From Croceitalea marina (lineage in GTDB: Bacteria > Bacteroidota > Bacteroidia > Flavobacteriales > Flavobacteriaceae), in NCBI RefSeq assembly GCF_042684265.1, contig NZ_JBHULB010000005.1:124001-188000 (forward strand): a stretch of 64,000 nt of DNA, written 5' to 3'. Below, in pieces: positions 8,959-17,871 of this stretch. The notes under the pieces are model-generated. The model was not told the origin of the DNA. It searched no databases and was given only the letters and a program-made list of their open reading frames with translations. Numbering within the stretch: position 1 is the stretch's first letter; each line of letters opens with the position of its first letter. Both the position numbers and the translations under genes were made by a program.

Positions 8959-10272
8959 TTAATTTGGGGTCTTATGTCTTAGTTCCATCCCGATAGAAGT
9001 TCTAGGTTTAAAACCTTTCCAATTACCACTACTGGCGTTTTGATCAAGATTTAGATAACTTTCAAAATCCTGATTTTTTAAATGTATCCCAAAAAATGCA
9101 GTTATAAAATGCTGATTAATATTATTGATTCTCCTCATATCCCAAACCGAATCTGCGTAACGCAGGTATTCATTGATATCAAGGCCTGAGGCCATGGTGG
9201 CGTCTGCGGGTGGATTAGGAGCTACATTATGCCTAGCATTTATGTAGGTTAGTAAATATCGATCGCTATTCACTACTCCTTCATATATTGCTTTTACCCC
9301 ATTCTCATACATTGAAATATCATCTTCGCTTCCCGAAACTAAAAAGGTGGGTGTCTTTAATCCAGCAAGACCTTTTGCATCCCAAACCTCATTTGCCATA
9401 CCCCATGGCGCTAATGCTACAAAGGCTTTTATCCTTGAATCAGTAAAATTTTTATATGCTTCACTATCCATCGTCCTTCCATCTAGTGCCGTATTGCCAC
9501 CAGTAGCGGTTTTGTAAAACCCGATTGCCTTTGAGCTATAGCCAGCACCACAAGTGTTCAAACCCCCGTAACCTCCCATTGAGTAACCGACTAGACCAGT
9601 TTGTGAAGTATTTACCCTGCCAGACAAAAATCCATTATTTGACAAATCTGAGAGCCTTGCTATCTCATTTAAAACGAATAACTGATCAAGAGATCTGTTC
9701 ACCAAGGTACTGGTAAAGTTCGCTGCATCTTTATAGGTTGAATCGGTATGGTCGATTGAAACAACAACATATCCCTTTGAGGCCAAGTTTTCCGATAAAT
9801 AGGTAAATAAAAACCTGGACCCAACATAACCATGAGATAGAATAATTAAGGGGTATTTTTCTTTAGAAATTACTATTTCAGCATCCCGAAGTGCCCTTCC
9901 TTTAAATGTGAAGGGTTTCAAAGGACGGTTTGGGTCACCATTTCTGCCCAGAACTTGTGTGTAGGATTCAATTTCTTTTGAATCATCTGGTATTACAGCG
10001 GGATACCAAACTTCAACCGTAATTGGACGGTCATATATAGGTGCTTCACCATTCTTAATATTCAAGATATCCAGTTGGTTTTTATTAATAAGTTTAATGG
10101 TGCGGACACCAACTCCGAAATCACCTCTTGCCGCCAATTCGGGAGCATCAGGTAAAGAGTCTCCGAATAGATAGGTATATGGTTCCGTGTTATTACTAGT
10201 TGCGTTCCAACCTACTATCACTAGAACAGATAAAATAAATAGAATAGAATAAAATTGTTTTCTGGTATTCAT
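8959..10272 (-). CDS. Secreted alpha/beta hydrolase, PAF-acetylhydrolase/dienelactone-hydrolase-like
   Basis: This is a 437-residue protein with an N-terminal signal or anchor (residues 7-22). The hydrolase fold shows an oxyanion region LSHGYVGSR (146-153), the nucleophile elbow GYSMGG with Ser231, an acidic residue in SGSEDD (about 317) and a His in ARHN (348), giving a complete triad. The layout, with a long N-terminal strand region and a late nucleophile, resembles PAF-AH type II and related polyester or lipid esterases. It probably acts in the periplasm or outside the cell on an ester. It precedes the Gfo/Idh gene by 26 bases on the same strand, so the two may share a transcript. Confidence 0.82.
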   Translation of the reverse strand: MNTRKQFYSILFILSVLVIVGWNATSNNTEPYTYLFGDSLPDAPELAARGDFGVGVRTIKLINKNQLDILNIKNGEAPIYDRPITVEVWYPAVIPDDSKEIESYTQVLGRNGDPNRPLKPFTFKGRALRDAEIVISKEKYPLIILSHGYVGSRFLFTYLSENLASKGYVVVSIDHTDSTYKDAANFTSTLVNRSLDQLFVLNEIARLSDLSNNGFLSGRVNTSQTGLVGYSMGGYGGLNTCGAGYSSKAIGFYKTATGGNTALDGRTMDSEAYKNFTDSRIKAFVALAPWGMANEVWDAKGLAGLKTPTFLVSGSEDDISMYENGVKAIYEGVVNSDRYLLTYINARHNVAPNPPADATMASGLDINEYLRYADSVWDMRRINNINQHFITAFFGIHLKNQDFESYLNLDQNASSGNWKGFKPRTSIGMELRHKTPN

Positions 10273-10401
10273 TTTGTTGTTTGATTATACTTTTAAAAAT
10301 AGTAAACTTTAGCGTATAACCCTTATTATCAATTGCTTTTAAAGAATAACTTTCAAATACTGAAAAAAAACATAATATTTGTTTGATATAAATTGCTTGC
10401 T

Positions 10402-10866
10402 ATGAAAAAAAATGTATTTCTCTTCCTATGCCTGATAAGTCTATTTAGTTGTAATTTAGACGACGGCGTTGATGGTATTACACCACCAAATTTTGCGGCT
10501 GTTGGTCTCTGGGATCTATCTGAAGTTGTTATGAACCCTCCACAAGACCTCAATGATGATGGAATATCTTCAACAAATCTTTTGGATGAGTTAGATTGTC
10601 TTACAGGAGAACTTTTAATTGATGGAGATTTGCAATGGAGTTTAGAACAAACCGATTTAGCCATAACTGCAATAACCGGAGGACAGTTTGATATTAGGTG
10701 CAATGGTATAATAACTGAAAGCGGTATATGGTTTTCGGATGAGACAGAAGTTACCTTTGAGGATAACCCCCAATTTTCAACTTTACAAATTGAAGATGGT
10801 AACCTTGTGCTAAACCTTAATCAAGATTTACCAGGATTCCAAAAATTTGTTTACACACTCAGATAA
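10402..10866 (+). CDS. Small lipocalin-like lipoprotein
   Basis: I choose the ATG at 10402, which starts a compact lipoprotein signal MKKNVFLFLCLISLFSC; an in-frame TTG at 10393 adds only three residues. The mature protein, about 137 residues, is acidic and beta-rich with a GLWDLSEV motif close to the N-terminus, as in lipocalin-like Bacteroidota lipoproteins of unknown function. Two Cys in the body (one in ELDCLTGE, one in DIRCNG) may form a disulfide. It is divergent from the hydrolase gene and 40 bases upstream of a GntR regulator on the same strand. No ligand can be inferred. Confidence 0.72.
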   Translation: MKKNVFLFLCLISLFSCNLDDGVDGITPPNFAAVGLWDLSEVVMNPPQDLNDDGISSTNLLDELDCLTGELLIDGDLQWSLEQTDLAITAITGGQFDIRCNGIITESGIWFSDETEVTFEDNPQFSTLQIEDGNLVLNLNQDLPGFQKFVYTLR

Positions 10867-10906
10867 TAAAATTATTAAATCATATGCGATTTTGTAATTT
10901 TATTGT

Positions 10907-11545
10907 GTGTCAGAAATTTATATTTTGCGAAGTGGAGTTAAACAGTATTTGTTAAGGGAGATACGAGAAGGTAACCTACAAATAGGTCAGACCATAAATC
11001 TTGCGGCTCTTTCCAGAAAATTAAATGTTAGTGTAACCCCAATCCGTGAGGCGCTTAGTCAATTAGAGGAGTCAGAAATAGTAAAGGCAATACCGAATCG
11101 AGGTTTTATTATTAATGAGCTATCCGTAAACGAAGCTAATGATCTATATCATACGGTAGCTCAACTTGAGGTGATTGCCTTGGATTCTTCTACATTTGAT
11201 GAAAATCTTATAGCTAAGCTCCACAATCTACAATTACAATTGCAGCAAAGTCATACACCAAATGCACGTTTGGGCTTACGTCTAAAATTTCATGAGACTT
11301 TGATGGATGCTTGCTACAATAGAATATTGAAAACAATTCTTAGTAAGCTAAAAACAAGAATTTTGTTCTACGAGCAACTTTATATCAATGATGCCAATTT
11401 TTACGAAACCATAGATAACCAAAATGAAGGTGTACTGCGGGCAATTGAAGAGGATAACATTCCTACAGCTGCATTAATTTTAAAAATGAACTGGATTACG
11501 GTTCTAGAGTATCTAAAAAAACAAATGAAAACCGAAAACCCCTAG
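10907..11545 (+). CDS. GntR-family transcriptional regulator (FadR/FCD subfamily)
   Basis: A 212-residue regulator. An N-terminal winged helix-turn-helix holds the GntR signature LSRKLNVSVTPIREALSQLE and the wing IPNRGFII. A helical C-terminal domain of about 130 residues resembles the FCD ligand-binding domain, shorter than usual and without an obvious set of metal-binding His. The start is GTG at 10907; a weak -7-like box TAATTTTA ends five bases before it, so the mRNA may be nearly leaderless. Its TAG stop shares the palindrome CTAG at 11542-11545 with the TAG stop of the convergent LURP-one-like gene. Effector and targets unknown. Confidence 0.85.
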   Translation: MSEIYILRSGVKQYLLREIREGNLQIGQTINLAALSRKLNVSVTPIREALSQLEESEIVKAIPNRGFIINELSVNEANDLYHTVAQLEVIALDSSTFDENLIAKLHNLQLQLQQSHTPNARLGLRLKFHETLMDACYNRILKTILSKLKTRILFYEQLYINDANFYETIDNQNEGVLRAIEEDNIPTAALILKMNWITVLEYLKKQMKTENP

Positions 11546-12138
11546 CCCCTTCTCCGCTCTAATAGCACCAACATCATTAAGCTTAACATTACGCGATGAT
11601 CATCGTCGGCATCCGTTGCTTTTACCTGCGAAATTTTAAATTTTCTTCCAAAAAAAGAAGCTTCTTTCTTTAGCCGAACAACTATCTGTTCTTCTTTGTC
11701 GAGAACAACATAACTAGGATTGAAAAGTTATCCTGTAAAAATATTGAGAATAGGTATTTGCCCAAGTAGCCCATCCGCTACTTTGACCCAGGCATTTTCT
11801 TCACGAATTTTATATTGCGGTTTTTCATGCTGGTCTATAATGTCATAATTGGCTTTCCAGAGTGAGGCCCATCCTTTACGTGCAACCTTCCCCAAGGCCT
11901 TGCCATTGCTGTCGGTAAAACTATACGCCGTTGAGAAATCGATCCACTTGTCCGCTTTAATTCTGTAATTTACTTGAGTTCTAGATTCATTTGAGAACAC
12001 TTCAATATCTTCTTTGAATTTGAACATTTTTTGTCTCACATAGGCAATTATATTCCCTTTTGCATCTCTTGCAGTAAAATCATTGGATAAGGTGGTAATA
12101 TTAAAATTGAATGAGATAGGAAAGTTAAGGTCGGTCAT
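11542..12138 (-). pseudogene. LURP-one/phospholipid scramblase-like protein with an in-frame TAA at codon 137
   Basis: The frame from ATG 12138 gives 136 residues ending FTG, then TAA at 11728-11730, then in the same frame 61 more residues (beginning LFNPSYVV, containing SFFGRKF and ending LLERRRG) and a TAG at 11542. Together this is a full-length LURP-one-like beta-barrel protein of 198 residues; from memory, relatives read FTGY(L/F)FNP here, so a Tyr codon seems to have become TAA. The rest of the frame is intact and well conserved, so the change is recent, or the stop is read through, or it is a sequencing error. The family is related to Tubby and scramblases and has no firmly known role in bacteria. 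Confidence 0.85.
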
Positions 12139-12152
12139 TGTAATAATAGGTT

Positions 12153-13238
12153 TCAGTTAAATAGATTTTTATCTAAGCCAGGAATTAGCTTCAATGCATT
12201 TTGGTAATATACCTTTTTTAAGACTTGGTCAGGTAAATCTAAACCATACATCGCCCAGAAAGCATGATATTTTTTATAGTACGGAAAATATTCGTCAGCT
12301 GTTTCCAATACCCTAAAATAAGTCGGAAACTCTTCAGGCTTCCAACTATCTTTTCCGAATAGAATCCGGTCTTGGTATTTTATGAAAAATGCTTTAGCCT
12401 GTTTGGGTTGCCTGCCGAGCTCAGCAATAATTGCCCCAATACCAACGGACATATTTGGTATTTCATCAAGAAGCTTCGAAAGTGTTTTTAAATCATTGGC
12501 ATACCAACCCATATGGGCATTAATGAATTTAGTTTTAGAGTGCTTTTTGAAGATTCGATGCTGCTCATCTATAATTTGTTGCCACGGGGCAGGATTGGTC
12601 GCCGAACGTTTTCTACGAGGCCTTGTCTTTAGTTCCAGCCACCGTTCATTCTCACTGTTCATATCATCCCAAAATGACTTTGGATCGGCGGCGTGTATAA
12701 GAACCGGTACTCCCATTTCTGCGCATTTTTCCCAAATGGGGTCTAACCTCGAATCATCAATACGAATTCGATTTCCGTTGACATCTTTATATCGAAGCCC
12801 CAAACTTTTATAAATTTTCAATCCTTTTGCACCAGCTTTTATATCGGCGCCTAATTGGGCGGCAGCTTTTTTGCCCCAGTCCTCATTTCCAACACCGCTA
12901 AAGTCGACATTGGCAAAAATGGCAAATCGATTTGGATAATGGTCATTAACATTTTTGAGCATGGCTCGGAGGCCTTCGCCAGAGCCACCACTAAGGTTAA
13001 CCATAATACCTTCATTTAGCTTGTCCATATCTTTGATGAGAACCGAAAGGTCTTGCTCTGCCATCTCAAATTGATGGCTATGAACATCTATAAACGTAAA
13101 CTTGGCCCGTGGAGTAGGATTTTCAGGAACTATCAAAGTAGATTTCGGATTGTACGCTTCAAAGCTCATTTCTTGTGTAAAGGCGTTTAGACCAATACAA
13201 AAGGCAAGAAAAGTCAGTATTATTTTAAATTTTATCAT
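12153..13238 (-). CDS. Secreted metal-dependent amidohydrolase (amidohydrolase-2 / ACMSD-like)
   Basis: I place the start at the ATG at 13238, which gives a signal peptide (MIKFKIILTFLAFCIG...FTQE); it overlaps the end of mocA by 14 bases. The protein, 361 residues, is a TIM-barrel hydrolase: DVHSHQF supplies the HxH pair, and the LIHAAD, NAHMGW and FGKDSW motifs follow. An Asp is expected in the last motif, as in the ACMSD/dihydroxybenzoate decarboxylase family. It is the last gene of the molybdenum operon and overlaps mocA, so it may process the substrate or product of the exported molybdenum enzyme (inference). The reaction cannot be read from sequence. Confidence 0.85.
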   Translation of the reverse strand: MIKFKIILTFLAFCIGLNAFTQEMSFEAYNPKSTLIVPENPTPRAKFTFIDVHSHQFEMAEQDLSVLIKDMDKLNEGIMVNLSGGSGEGLRAMLKNVNDHYPNRFAIFANVDFSGVGNEDWGKKAAAQLGADIKAGAKGLKIYKSLGLRYKDVNGNRIRIDDSRLDPIWEKCAEMGVPVLIHAADPKSFWDDMNSENERWLELKTRPRRKRSATNPAPWQQIIDEQHRIFKKHSKTKFINAHMGWYANDLKTLSKLLDEIPNMSVGIGAIIAELGRQPKQAKAFFIKYQDRILFGKDSWKPEEFPTYFRVLETADEYFPYYKKYHAFWAMYGLDLPDQVLKKVYYQNALKLIPGLDKNLFN

Positions 13239-13827
13239 CACTTTTAGTTTTGAGTTGTTCGTATACTTCAATTGTGTCAATATCAATGGCCCTGTCTTTG
13301 GGGTCGATTGTCATAATATTATCAGAAGCCTTTATAATATGCTGAGCGCCAAAGTCTTTGTTCAATTGCTCTAATTGCGAAAAATAAGTCTTGTTAAAAA
13401 TAGCGGGTACTCCATTCTTTTTAGGATAAGAAGTTGCTACTACATCATATTCGAAACCGAAAAATTGTTCTTTTAATTCCATCAAATAGTCGGCAGTTAA
13501 AAAGGGTTGATCGGCCAACATAATAAGAACAGCTTTATAGGAGTGCCTTTTTAGTTGACTAACCCCGAACGCGATAGAAGAACCCATACCATCTTTCCAA
13601 TTCGTATTTTTAAAAATGGTCACATTTTGATTTAGCTTTTCTTTAATCACCTCAGAATTGGCACCGAGAACTACAAAAACAGCATTAGAAACTTGTTTTG
13701 CCTGCTTTATTGTATGCCCTAACATGGTATTTCCCTTCCAGGGAAGTAACTGTTTTATTTCTCCCATTCTAGAGGATGCACCAGCAGCTAAGATTAAAAT
13801 AGCAAGTTCTTTCTGTTGAGAGTTCAT
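13225..13827 (-). CDS. mocA: Molybdenum cofactor cytidylyltransferase MocA-like
   Basis: This 200-residue nucleotidyltransferase carries the signature LAAGASSRMG (13-22) followed by KQLLPW, and an MLADQPF segment with the metal-binding Asp. MocA adds CMP to molybdopterin-Mo to form the cytosine dinucleotide cofactor used by xanthine-oxidase-family hydroxylases. That fits the IorA/IorB pair at the head of this operon. Its ATG directly abuts the stop of xdhC, and its 3' end overlaps the amidohydrolase start. MobA in the same operon makes the guanine form instead, so both dinucleotide cofactors may be produced. The assignment to MocA rather than another NTP transferase rests partly on context. 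Confidence 0.87.
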   Translation of the reverse strand: MNSQQKELAILILAAGASSRMGEIKQLLPWKGNTMLGHTIKQAKQVSNAVFVVLGANSEVIKEKLNQNVTIFKNTNWKDGMGSSIAFGVSQLKRHSYKAVLIMLADQPFLTADYLMELKEQFFGFEYDVVATSYPKKNGVPAIFNKTYFSQLEQLNKDFGAQHIIKASDNIMTIDPKDRAIDIDTIEVYEQLKTKSDDKI

Positions 13828-14835
13828 TTAATTATGTATTCTGCCTTCCCTATTTTTTAAAAGCATAGGTTTTCTTTTATTGGTGACAGTCAAAATCTCG
13901 GCAAGAACGGCTATTGCAATTTCTTGAGGCGTTTCCGCACCTATATCCAGTCCGGCGGGACCATGGATACTATCTAAAAAAGTTTCTGAAATATCAGGGT
14001 CTGTTTCCAAGAGTTCATTAAATAATTTTTCTCTTCTTCTGACGGGACCTAGCAATCCAAAATAACAGGGCTTTTCGTTTTTTAAGGCCATTAAAAATTG
14101 TAAATCCTTAACATAACTATGTGTCATTAAAACTATCACAGTTTGTTCATCAATAGTCACGTTTAAGGACGCTGGCTCAATATGTATAAAATGGGTTGCT
14201 CCCTTAAAATCGGTAATGGATTTTCCTTCTTTTGGATCGGTAATAATGCAAACCTCAAATCCTGCAGATGCCGCGAAATGACATAATTGCACAGCGTCAT
14301 GTTCTGCACCAATAAGAATCATTTTAGCACATGGATTCAGCTCTTGAATGAATACTAATGTATCTGTCTTTGGTTCGAAGGATGCCTTAATTGGTATTAT
14401 TTCGTCCTCAAGCTTAAAGACCGAGCCAAAACTTTTCGATTCACCATAGGCTTTTAAGTAATAACTGTCAATGGCAAAGGATTTTCTTTTTTTCACTATT
14501 TTCCTAAAAGAATTTAGAAAAGCCTCGTTGGGATTAAAAGGTTCAAGTAATATGTATAAGATTCCTTCGCAACCCAAGCGATATCGTCCGTCATAGGTCA
14601 TTACTTTAGGAATATCTGTTTTAAAAACAGATGCGGCCTGTCGCAAAACTTCTTTTTCAACGCAACCTCCGCTTACCGCGCCGATACTTTGTCCATTTTC
14701 CAACAAAAGCATGCGAACTCCTGGTCTACGATATGAAGACCCTTCTAAAGCTACTACCGTAGCTAAAACAGCCCGTATTCCTTTTGTTTTGGCCGTTTCA
14801 AAAGCTTTAACTATTTCTTTTAATTCGTGCGTCAT
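13828..14835 (-). CDS. xdhC: XdhC/CoxI family molybdenum-enzyme maturation factor
   Basis: A 335-residue protein with both XdhC parts: an N-terminal XdhC/CoxI domain with GSSYRRPGVRML (32-43) and GAVSGGCVE (52-60), and a C-terminal Rossmann domain with LIGAEHDAVQL and a late GPAGLDIGAETPQEIA signature. XdhC binds the finished cofactor, supports its sulfuration and inserts it into xanthine-dehydrogenase-family apoenzymes. It overlaps moeA by 4 bases and abuts mocA, so it sits between Mo insertion and cytidylation as expected. The GGCV cysteine is the conserved one in the family. Confidence 0.92.
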   Translation of the reverse strand: MTHELKEIVKAFETAKTKGIRAVLATVVALEGSSYRRPGVRMLLLENGQSIGAVSGGCVEKEVLRQAASVFKTDIPKVMTYDGRYRLGCEGILYILLEPFNPNEAFLNSFRKIVKKRKSFAIDSYYLKAYGESKSFGSVFKLEDEIIPIKASFEPKTDTLVFIQELNPCAKMILIGAEHDAVQLCHFAASAGFEVCIITDPKEGKSITDFKGATHFIHIEPASLNVTIDEQTVIVLMTHSYVKDLQFLMALKNEKPCYFGLLGPVRRREKLFNELLETDPDISETFLDSIHGPAGLDIGAETPQEIAIAVLAEILTVTNKRKPMLLKNREGRIHN

Positions 14836-16031
14836 TTAAAAAATCTTCGCGTTGCTATGACTTGAACGACTTCCCCTTTTTTATATGGGGTATTTGGCGC
14901 AAAGATTACAAATCCGTTCGCCTTTGATAAACTGGTTAAATCTCCTGATCCGTTAGCTTGTATTAATGACACTACTAATTTACCTGAGGCTATTTGTACT
15001 TTGGCTTGAATAAATCGTGTCAAATCCGTAGTATTATTAAAAGTTTCATCTAAAATTACACTAATTCTAACCGAGGGCAAACCCAATGATTTGTTAATCC
15101 AGGGCTTAAAATAGATATGGTAGTTTGCGAAAGTAGATACAGGATTTCCAGGGAAAGCAAAAATAGTGGTTTGTGAGCTTTCATGGTTGCCAAACCAAAA
15201 CGGCTTACCGGGACGCTGTTTTATCTTATGAAAAATCTTTTTCACTTCTATTTCTTTAAACACTTCTGGCAGGTAATCATACTTCCCTTTTGATACACCG
15301 CCACTTAATAACAAAACGTCATATCTTTTTAGGGCCTTTAAAAGTTCCTTTTTGGTAATTTCTTTGTCATCATTTATATGAAGTCGATTGGCTATAATTT
15401 TTTCGCCTTGTAGTATGGCTTTAAGTGTATAGGTATTTGATTTTCGTAGTTGATGAGGTTGGGGCACTTCGTTTACATCGACCAATTCATCTCCTGTAGA
15501 TATAACACAAATTTTTGGAAGTTTTTTAACCAAAACCTCTGATTTTCCAACGGAAGCCAAAACACCAATTTCTGCAGCACTCAATAAAACACCATCTTTT
15601 AACAAAGTAGCTCCTTTCATCTCATCACCACCTTTTTGATGGATGTTTTGCCCTTTTTTTACAGTTTCTTTTACTCTTACTTTTCCCTGAGCAATGGACA
15701 AATGCTCATACATGATTACTGTATCGGCATTTTTAGGGATTACGGCACCGGTCATTATTTCCATACAGTATTCCGAATTGTGTAATTCTTTTTGAGGATT
15801 TCCGGCGGCGGCAATATCGGAAATAGGAAAATCAATCAAACCCTTTTCAATTGCTTTATAATTAATAGCAATGCCATCTTTAGTAGCTCTGTCAAATGGA
15901 GGGAAGTCACGATCAGCATAAATTTTTTCAGCTAACACCCTGCCTACAGAATCATTTAAAAGAACTTTTTCTTCACCAAGATCAACGCTATGTTTTAGTA
16001 CTAATTGAAGTGCTTCGCTAAATGATATCAT
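14832..16031 (-). CDS. moeA: Molybdopterin molybdenumtransferase
   Basis: This 399-residue MoeA inserts molybdate into adenylylated molybdopterin. Visible motifs are DRDFPPFDRATKDG (40-53), MTGAVIPKNADTVI, GDELV in the central MoCF domain, LLSGGVSKGKYDYLPEV and QRPGKPFWFG. The length and domain order (linker, MoCF-biosynthesis domain, C-terminal beta domain) are normal. It overlaps xdhC at its 3' end and the TauE gene at its 5' end, each by 4 bases, which indicates translational coupling throughout this part of the operon. Confidence 0.95.
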   Translation of the reverse strand: MISFSEALQLVLKHSVDLGEEKVLLNDSVGRVLAEKIYADRDFPPFDRATKDGIAINYKAIEKGLIDFPISDIAAAGNPQKELHNSEYCMEIMTGAVIPKNADTVIMYEHLSIAQGKVRVKETVKKGQNIHQKGGDEMKGATLLKDGVLLSAAEIGVLASVGKSEVLVKKLPKICVISTGDELVDVNEVPQPHQLRKSNTYTLKAILQGEKIIANRLHINDDKEITKKELLKALKRYDVLLLSGGVSKGKYDYLPEVFKEIEVKKIFHKIKQRPGKPFWFGNHESSQTTIFAFPGNPVSTFANYHIYFKPWINKSLGLPSVRISVILDETFNNTTDLTRFIQAKVQIASGKLVVSLIQANGSGDLTSLSKANGFVIFAPNTPYKKGEVVQVIATRRFFK

Positions 16032-16810
16032 GAGAAAAAATTTAGTTGCAACCCATTATTGATTAAAACCCGAACACCAACGAACAATACTAAAATAGCA
16101 GTAATTATCCGTATCCTTCGAGCGGAAAGATTACTAATGCTAAAACGTGTGCCTAATTGTCCTCCAATTAAAACTGCTATGCATAGACAAACGGCTTCTA
16201 CCCAATATATTTCAAACGAGTTATTCCATAACAGCCCACTAAGCCCAGAAATGGAATTGACCAATATAAAAAAACTGGAGAGTGCAGCTATAACAATAGG
16301 CCTGTCCCATTTCATGTGGTGTAGTATGGGGGCTAAAAAAATACCACCTCCAATACCTACTAATCCGGATAACAGCCCAATAAGTGCGCCGAGTACATAT
16401 GAAAGATATGGAGGGTAATTCCTTGGATTGAAATCGGTTTTTAAATTTATTGTCTGTGTGAAAAGAGCAATGGCTGCTATGACCAATGAAACACCCAAAA
16501 TACTAAAGAAAATCACTTCGTTTAGCTTAAAGGAGGCCCCAATAAAGGCCATAGGAATACTTGTTAAAACAAAAGGAAGGAACTTTTTAAAATGCAAATG
16601 ACCTTTCCTATAAAACAAATAACAACCTCCAGCAACCACTATTAAGTTGCAAAATAATGCCGTACTTCGAATAACAAAAAAACTGGTGAAGAAAATCGCT
16701 AAAATCGCTAAGTAACTAGAGCCACCGCCAAAGCCTACAGATGCATACAAAGTAGCAATGCCAAAAAAAATAAGCATCAATATGATTAGCTCGCTTAATG
16801 CTATGGACAT
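16028..16810 (-). CDS. TauE/SafE family membrane permease
   Basis: This 260-residue membrane protein has about eight helices and the TauE/SafE hallmarks: GFGGGSSYLA in the first half and GLVGIGGGIFLAP in the second, forming the internal repeat. Family members are proposed to export sulfite, sulfoacetate or other sulfur-containing anions. It is embedded in the cofactor operon, overlapping moeA by 4 bases and moeB by 10. A role in handling sulfur species linked to dithiolene or sulfido-ligand formation, or in oxyanion transport, is possible; no dedicated molybdate transporter is present here. The substrate is not established. Confidence 0.88.
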   Translation of the reverse strand: MSIALSELIILMLIFFGIATLYASVGFGGGSSYLAILAIFFTSFFVIRSTALFCNLIVVAGGCYLFYRKGHLHFKKFLPFVLTSIPMAFIGASFKLNEVIFFSILGVSLVIAAIALFTQTINLKTDFNPRNYPPYLSYVLGALIGLLSGLVGIGGGIFLAPILHHMKWDRPIVIAALSSFFILVNSISGLSGLLWNNSFEIYWVEAVCLCIAVLIGGQLGTRFSISNLSARRIRIITAILVLFVGVRVLINNGLQLNFFS

Positions 16811-17871
16811 ACAGAAGCCATTTGATTGAGCCCTCCGCTTACGCTATACACAATTGCTTCGGGTTTTAGACTTATTAAGATAGCATAAGCCCTTTCGCTA
16901 CGTTTACCAGATTGACAGAGCAAATAAACGTCTTTATCAAAATTTATCTTCTGTAAGGAACTTTTTAGTTCTTCAAAAGTAATATTAACGGAACCACTTA
17001 AATGATCTTTATTGAATTCTTCAATACTTCTTACATCGATTACCTGTAATTTTTTTCGTTGCTGAAGTGCCAAAAAGTCTTTTGCTGAAATAGAAGGACT
17101 TGATTCACACAAATCAAACCCATAATCCGTTTGAAGCTTTGTTATCACTTTATTTTCTGGAACTACTGTAAAACTCACTTTTCGGGTATTTTGCAATAAA
17201 CCGTCGTAGACCAATAATTTTCCGGAAAGGACCTCTCCTACTCCAGTTATAATTTTTACCGTTTCCAATGCTTGCAGCGTGCCTATAATTCCTGGGAGAA
17301 TACCCAAGATGCCATTTGTTGCACAATTGGGAGTTTCCTCAGGGCTTGGCATTTTTGGAAACAAACACCTGTAGGTAGGCCCATCTTCATAATTGAACAC
17401 ACTAACCTGACCTTCAAAAGCGTGTAATGCACCATAAACAAAAGGCTTGTTTAATATTACGCAAGCATCATTGATTACATACCTGGCGGCAAAATTATCG
17501 GTAGCATCTACGATTACATCGAATTCTTTTACTATCTCAAGTGCATTATCTTTTGTCAAGTAGGTATCAAAACACTTTAATAGTGTTTGACTATTTTGTG
17601 CTTTTAATTTTTGGGAAGTAACTTCAAGTTTCAATTTTCCGATATCATCTTCAGAATACAACACTTGACGCTGTAAATTATGTAGCTCAACAAAATCTTG
17701 ATCTACTAGCCCTAATGTTCCAACTCCCATTGCATTAAGGTATTGCCCAACAGGTAGCCCCAATCCTCCAAGGCCCACTATTAGAACTTTGCTATCAGCC
17801 AACTTGGCCTGTTTTTCAAGACCAAAACCCGAGAGGCTGGTTTGCCTAACAAATCTATCCGGTTTAATCAT
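16801..17871 (-). CDS. moeB: MoeB/ThiF-type adenylyltransferase with C-terminal rhodanese domain
   Basis: Residues 1-235 form an E1-like adenylating domain with nucleotide loop GLGGLGLP (33-40), DATDNFAARY and a Cys183 in PNCATNGILG. Residues 265-356 form a rhodanese domain with active-site Cys319 in LLCQSGKRSERAY. The protein should activate the GlyGly end of MoaD as an adenylate and could deliver sulfur from the rhodanese Cys, as MOCS3/Uba4-type fusions do. No CxxC zinc pairs are present, unlike classical MoeB. It overlaps mobA by 4 bases and the TauE gene by 10. Participation in thiamine synthesis instead is conceivable, but the context favours molybdopterin. Confidence 0.9.
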   Translation of the reverse strand: MIKPDRFVRQTSLSGFGLEKQAKLADSKVLIVGLGGLGLPVGQYLNAMGVGTLGLVDQDFVELHNLQRQVLYSEDDIGKLKLEVTSQKLKAQNSQTLLKCFDTYLTKDNALEIVKEFDVIVDATDNFAARYVINDACVILNKPFVYGALHAFEGQVSVFNYEDGPTYRCLFPKMPSPEETPNCATNGILGILPGIIGTLQALETVKIITGVGEVLSGKLLVYDGLLQNTRKVSFTVVPENKVITKLQTDYGFDLCESSPSISAKDFLALQQRKKLQVIDVRSIEEFNKDHLSGSVNITFEELKSSLQKINFDKDVYLLCQSGKRSERAYAILISLKPEAIVYSVSGGLNQMASVCP

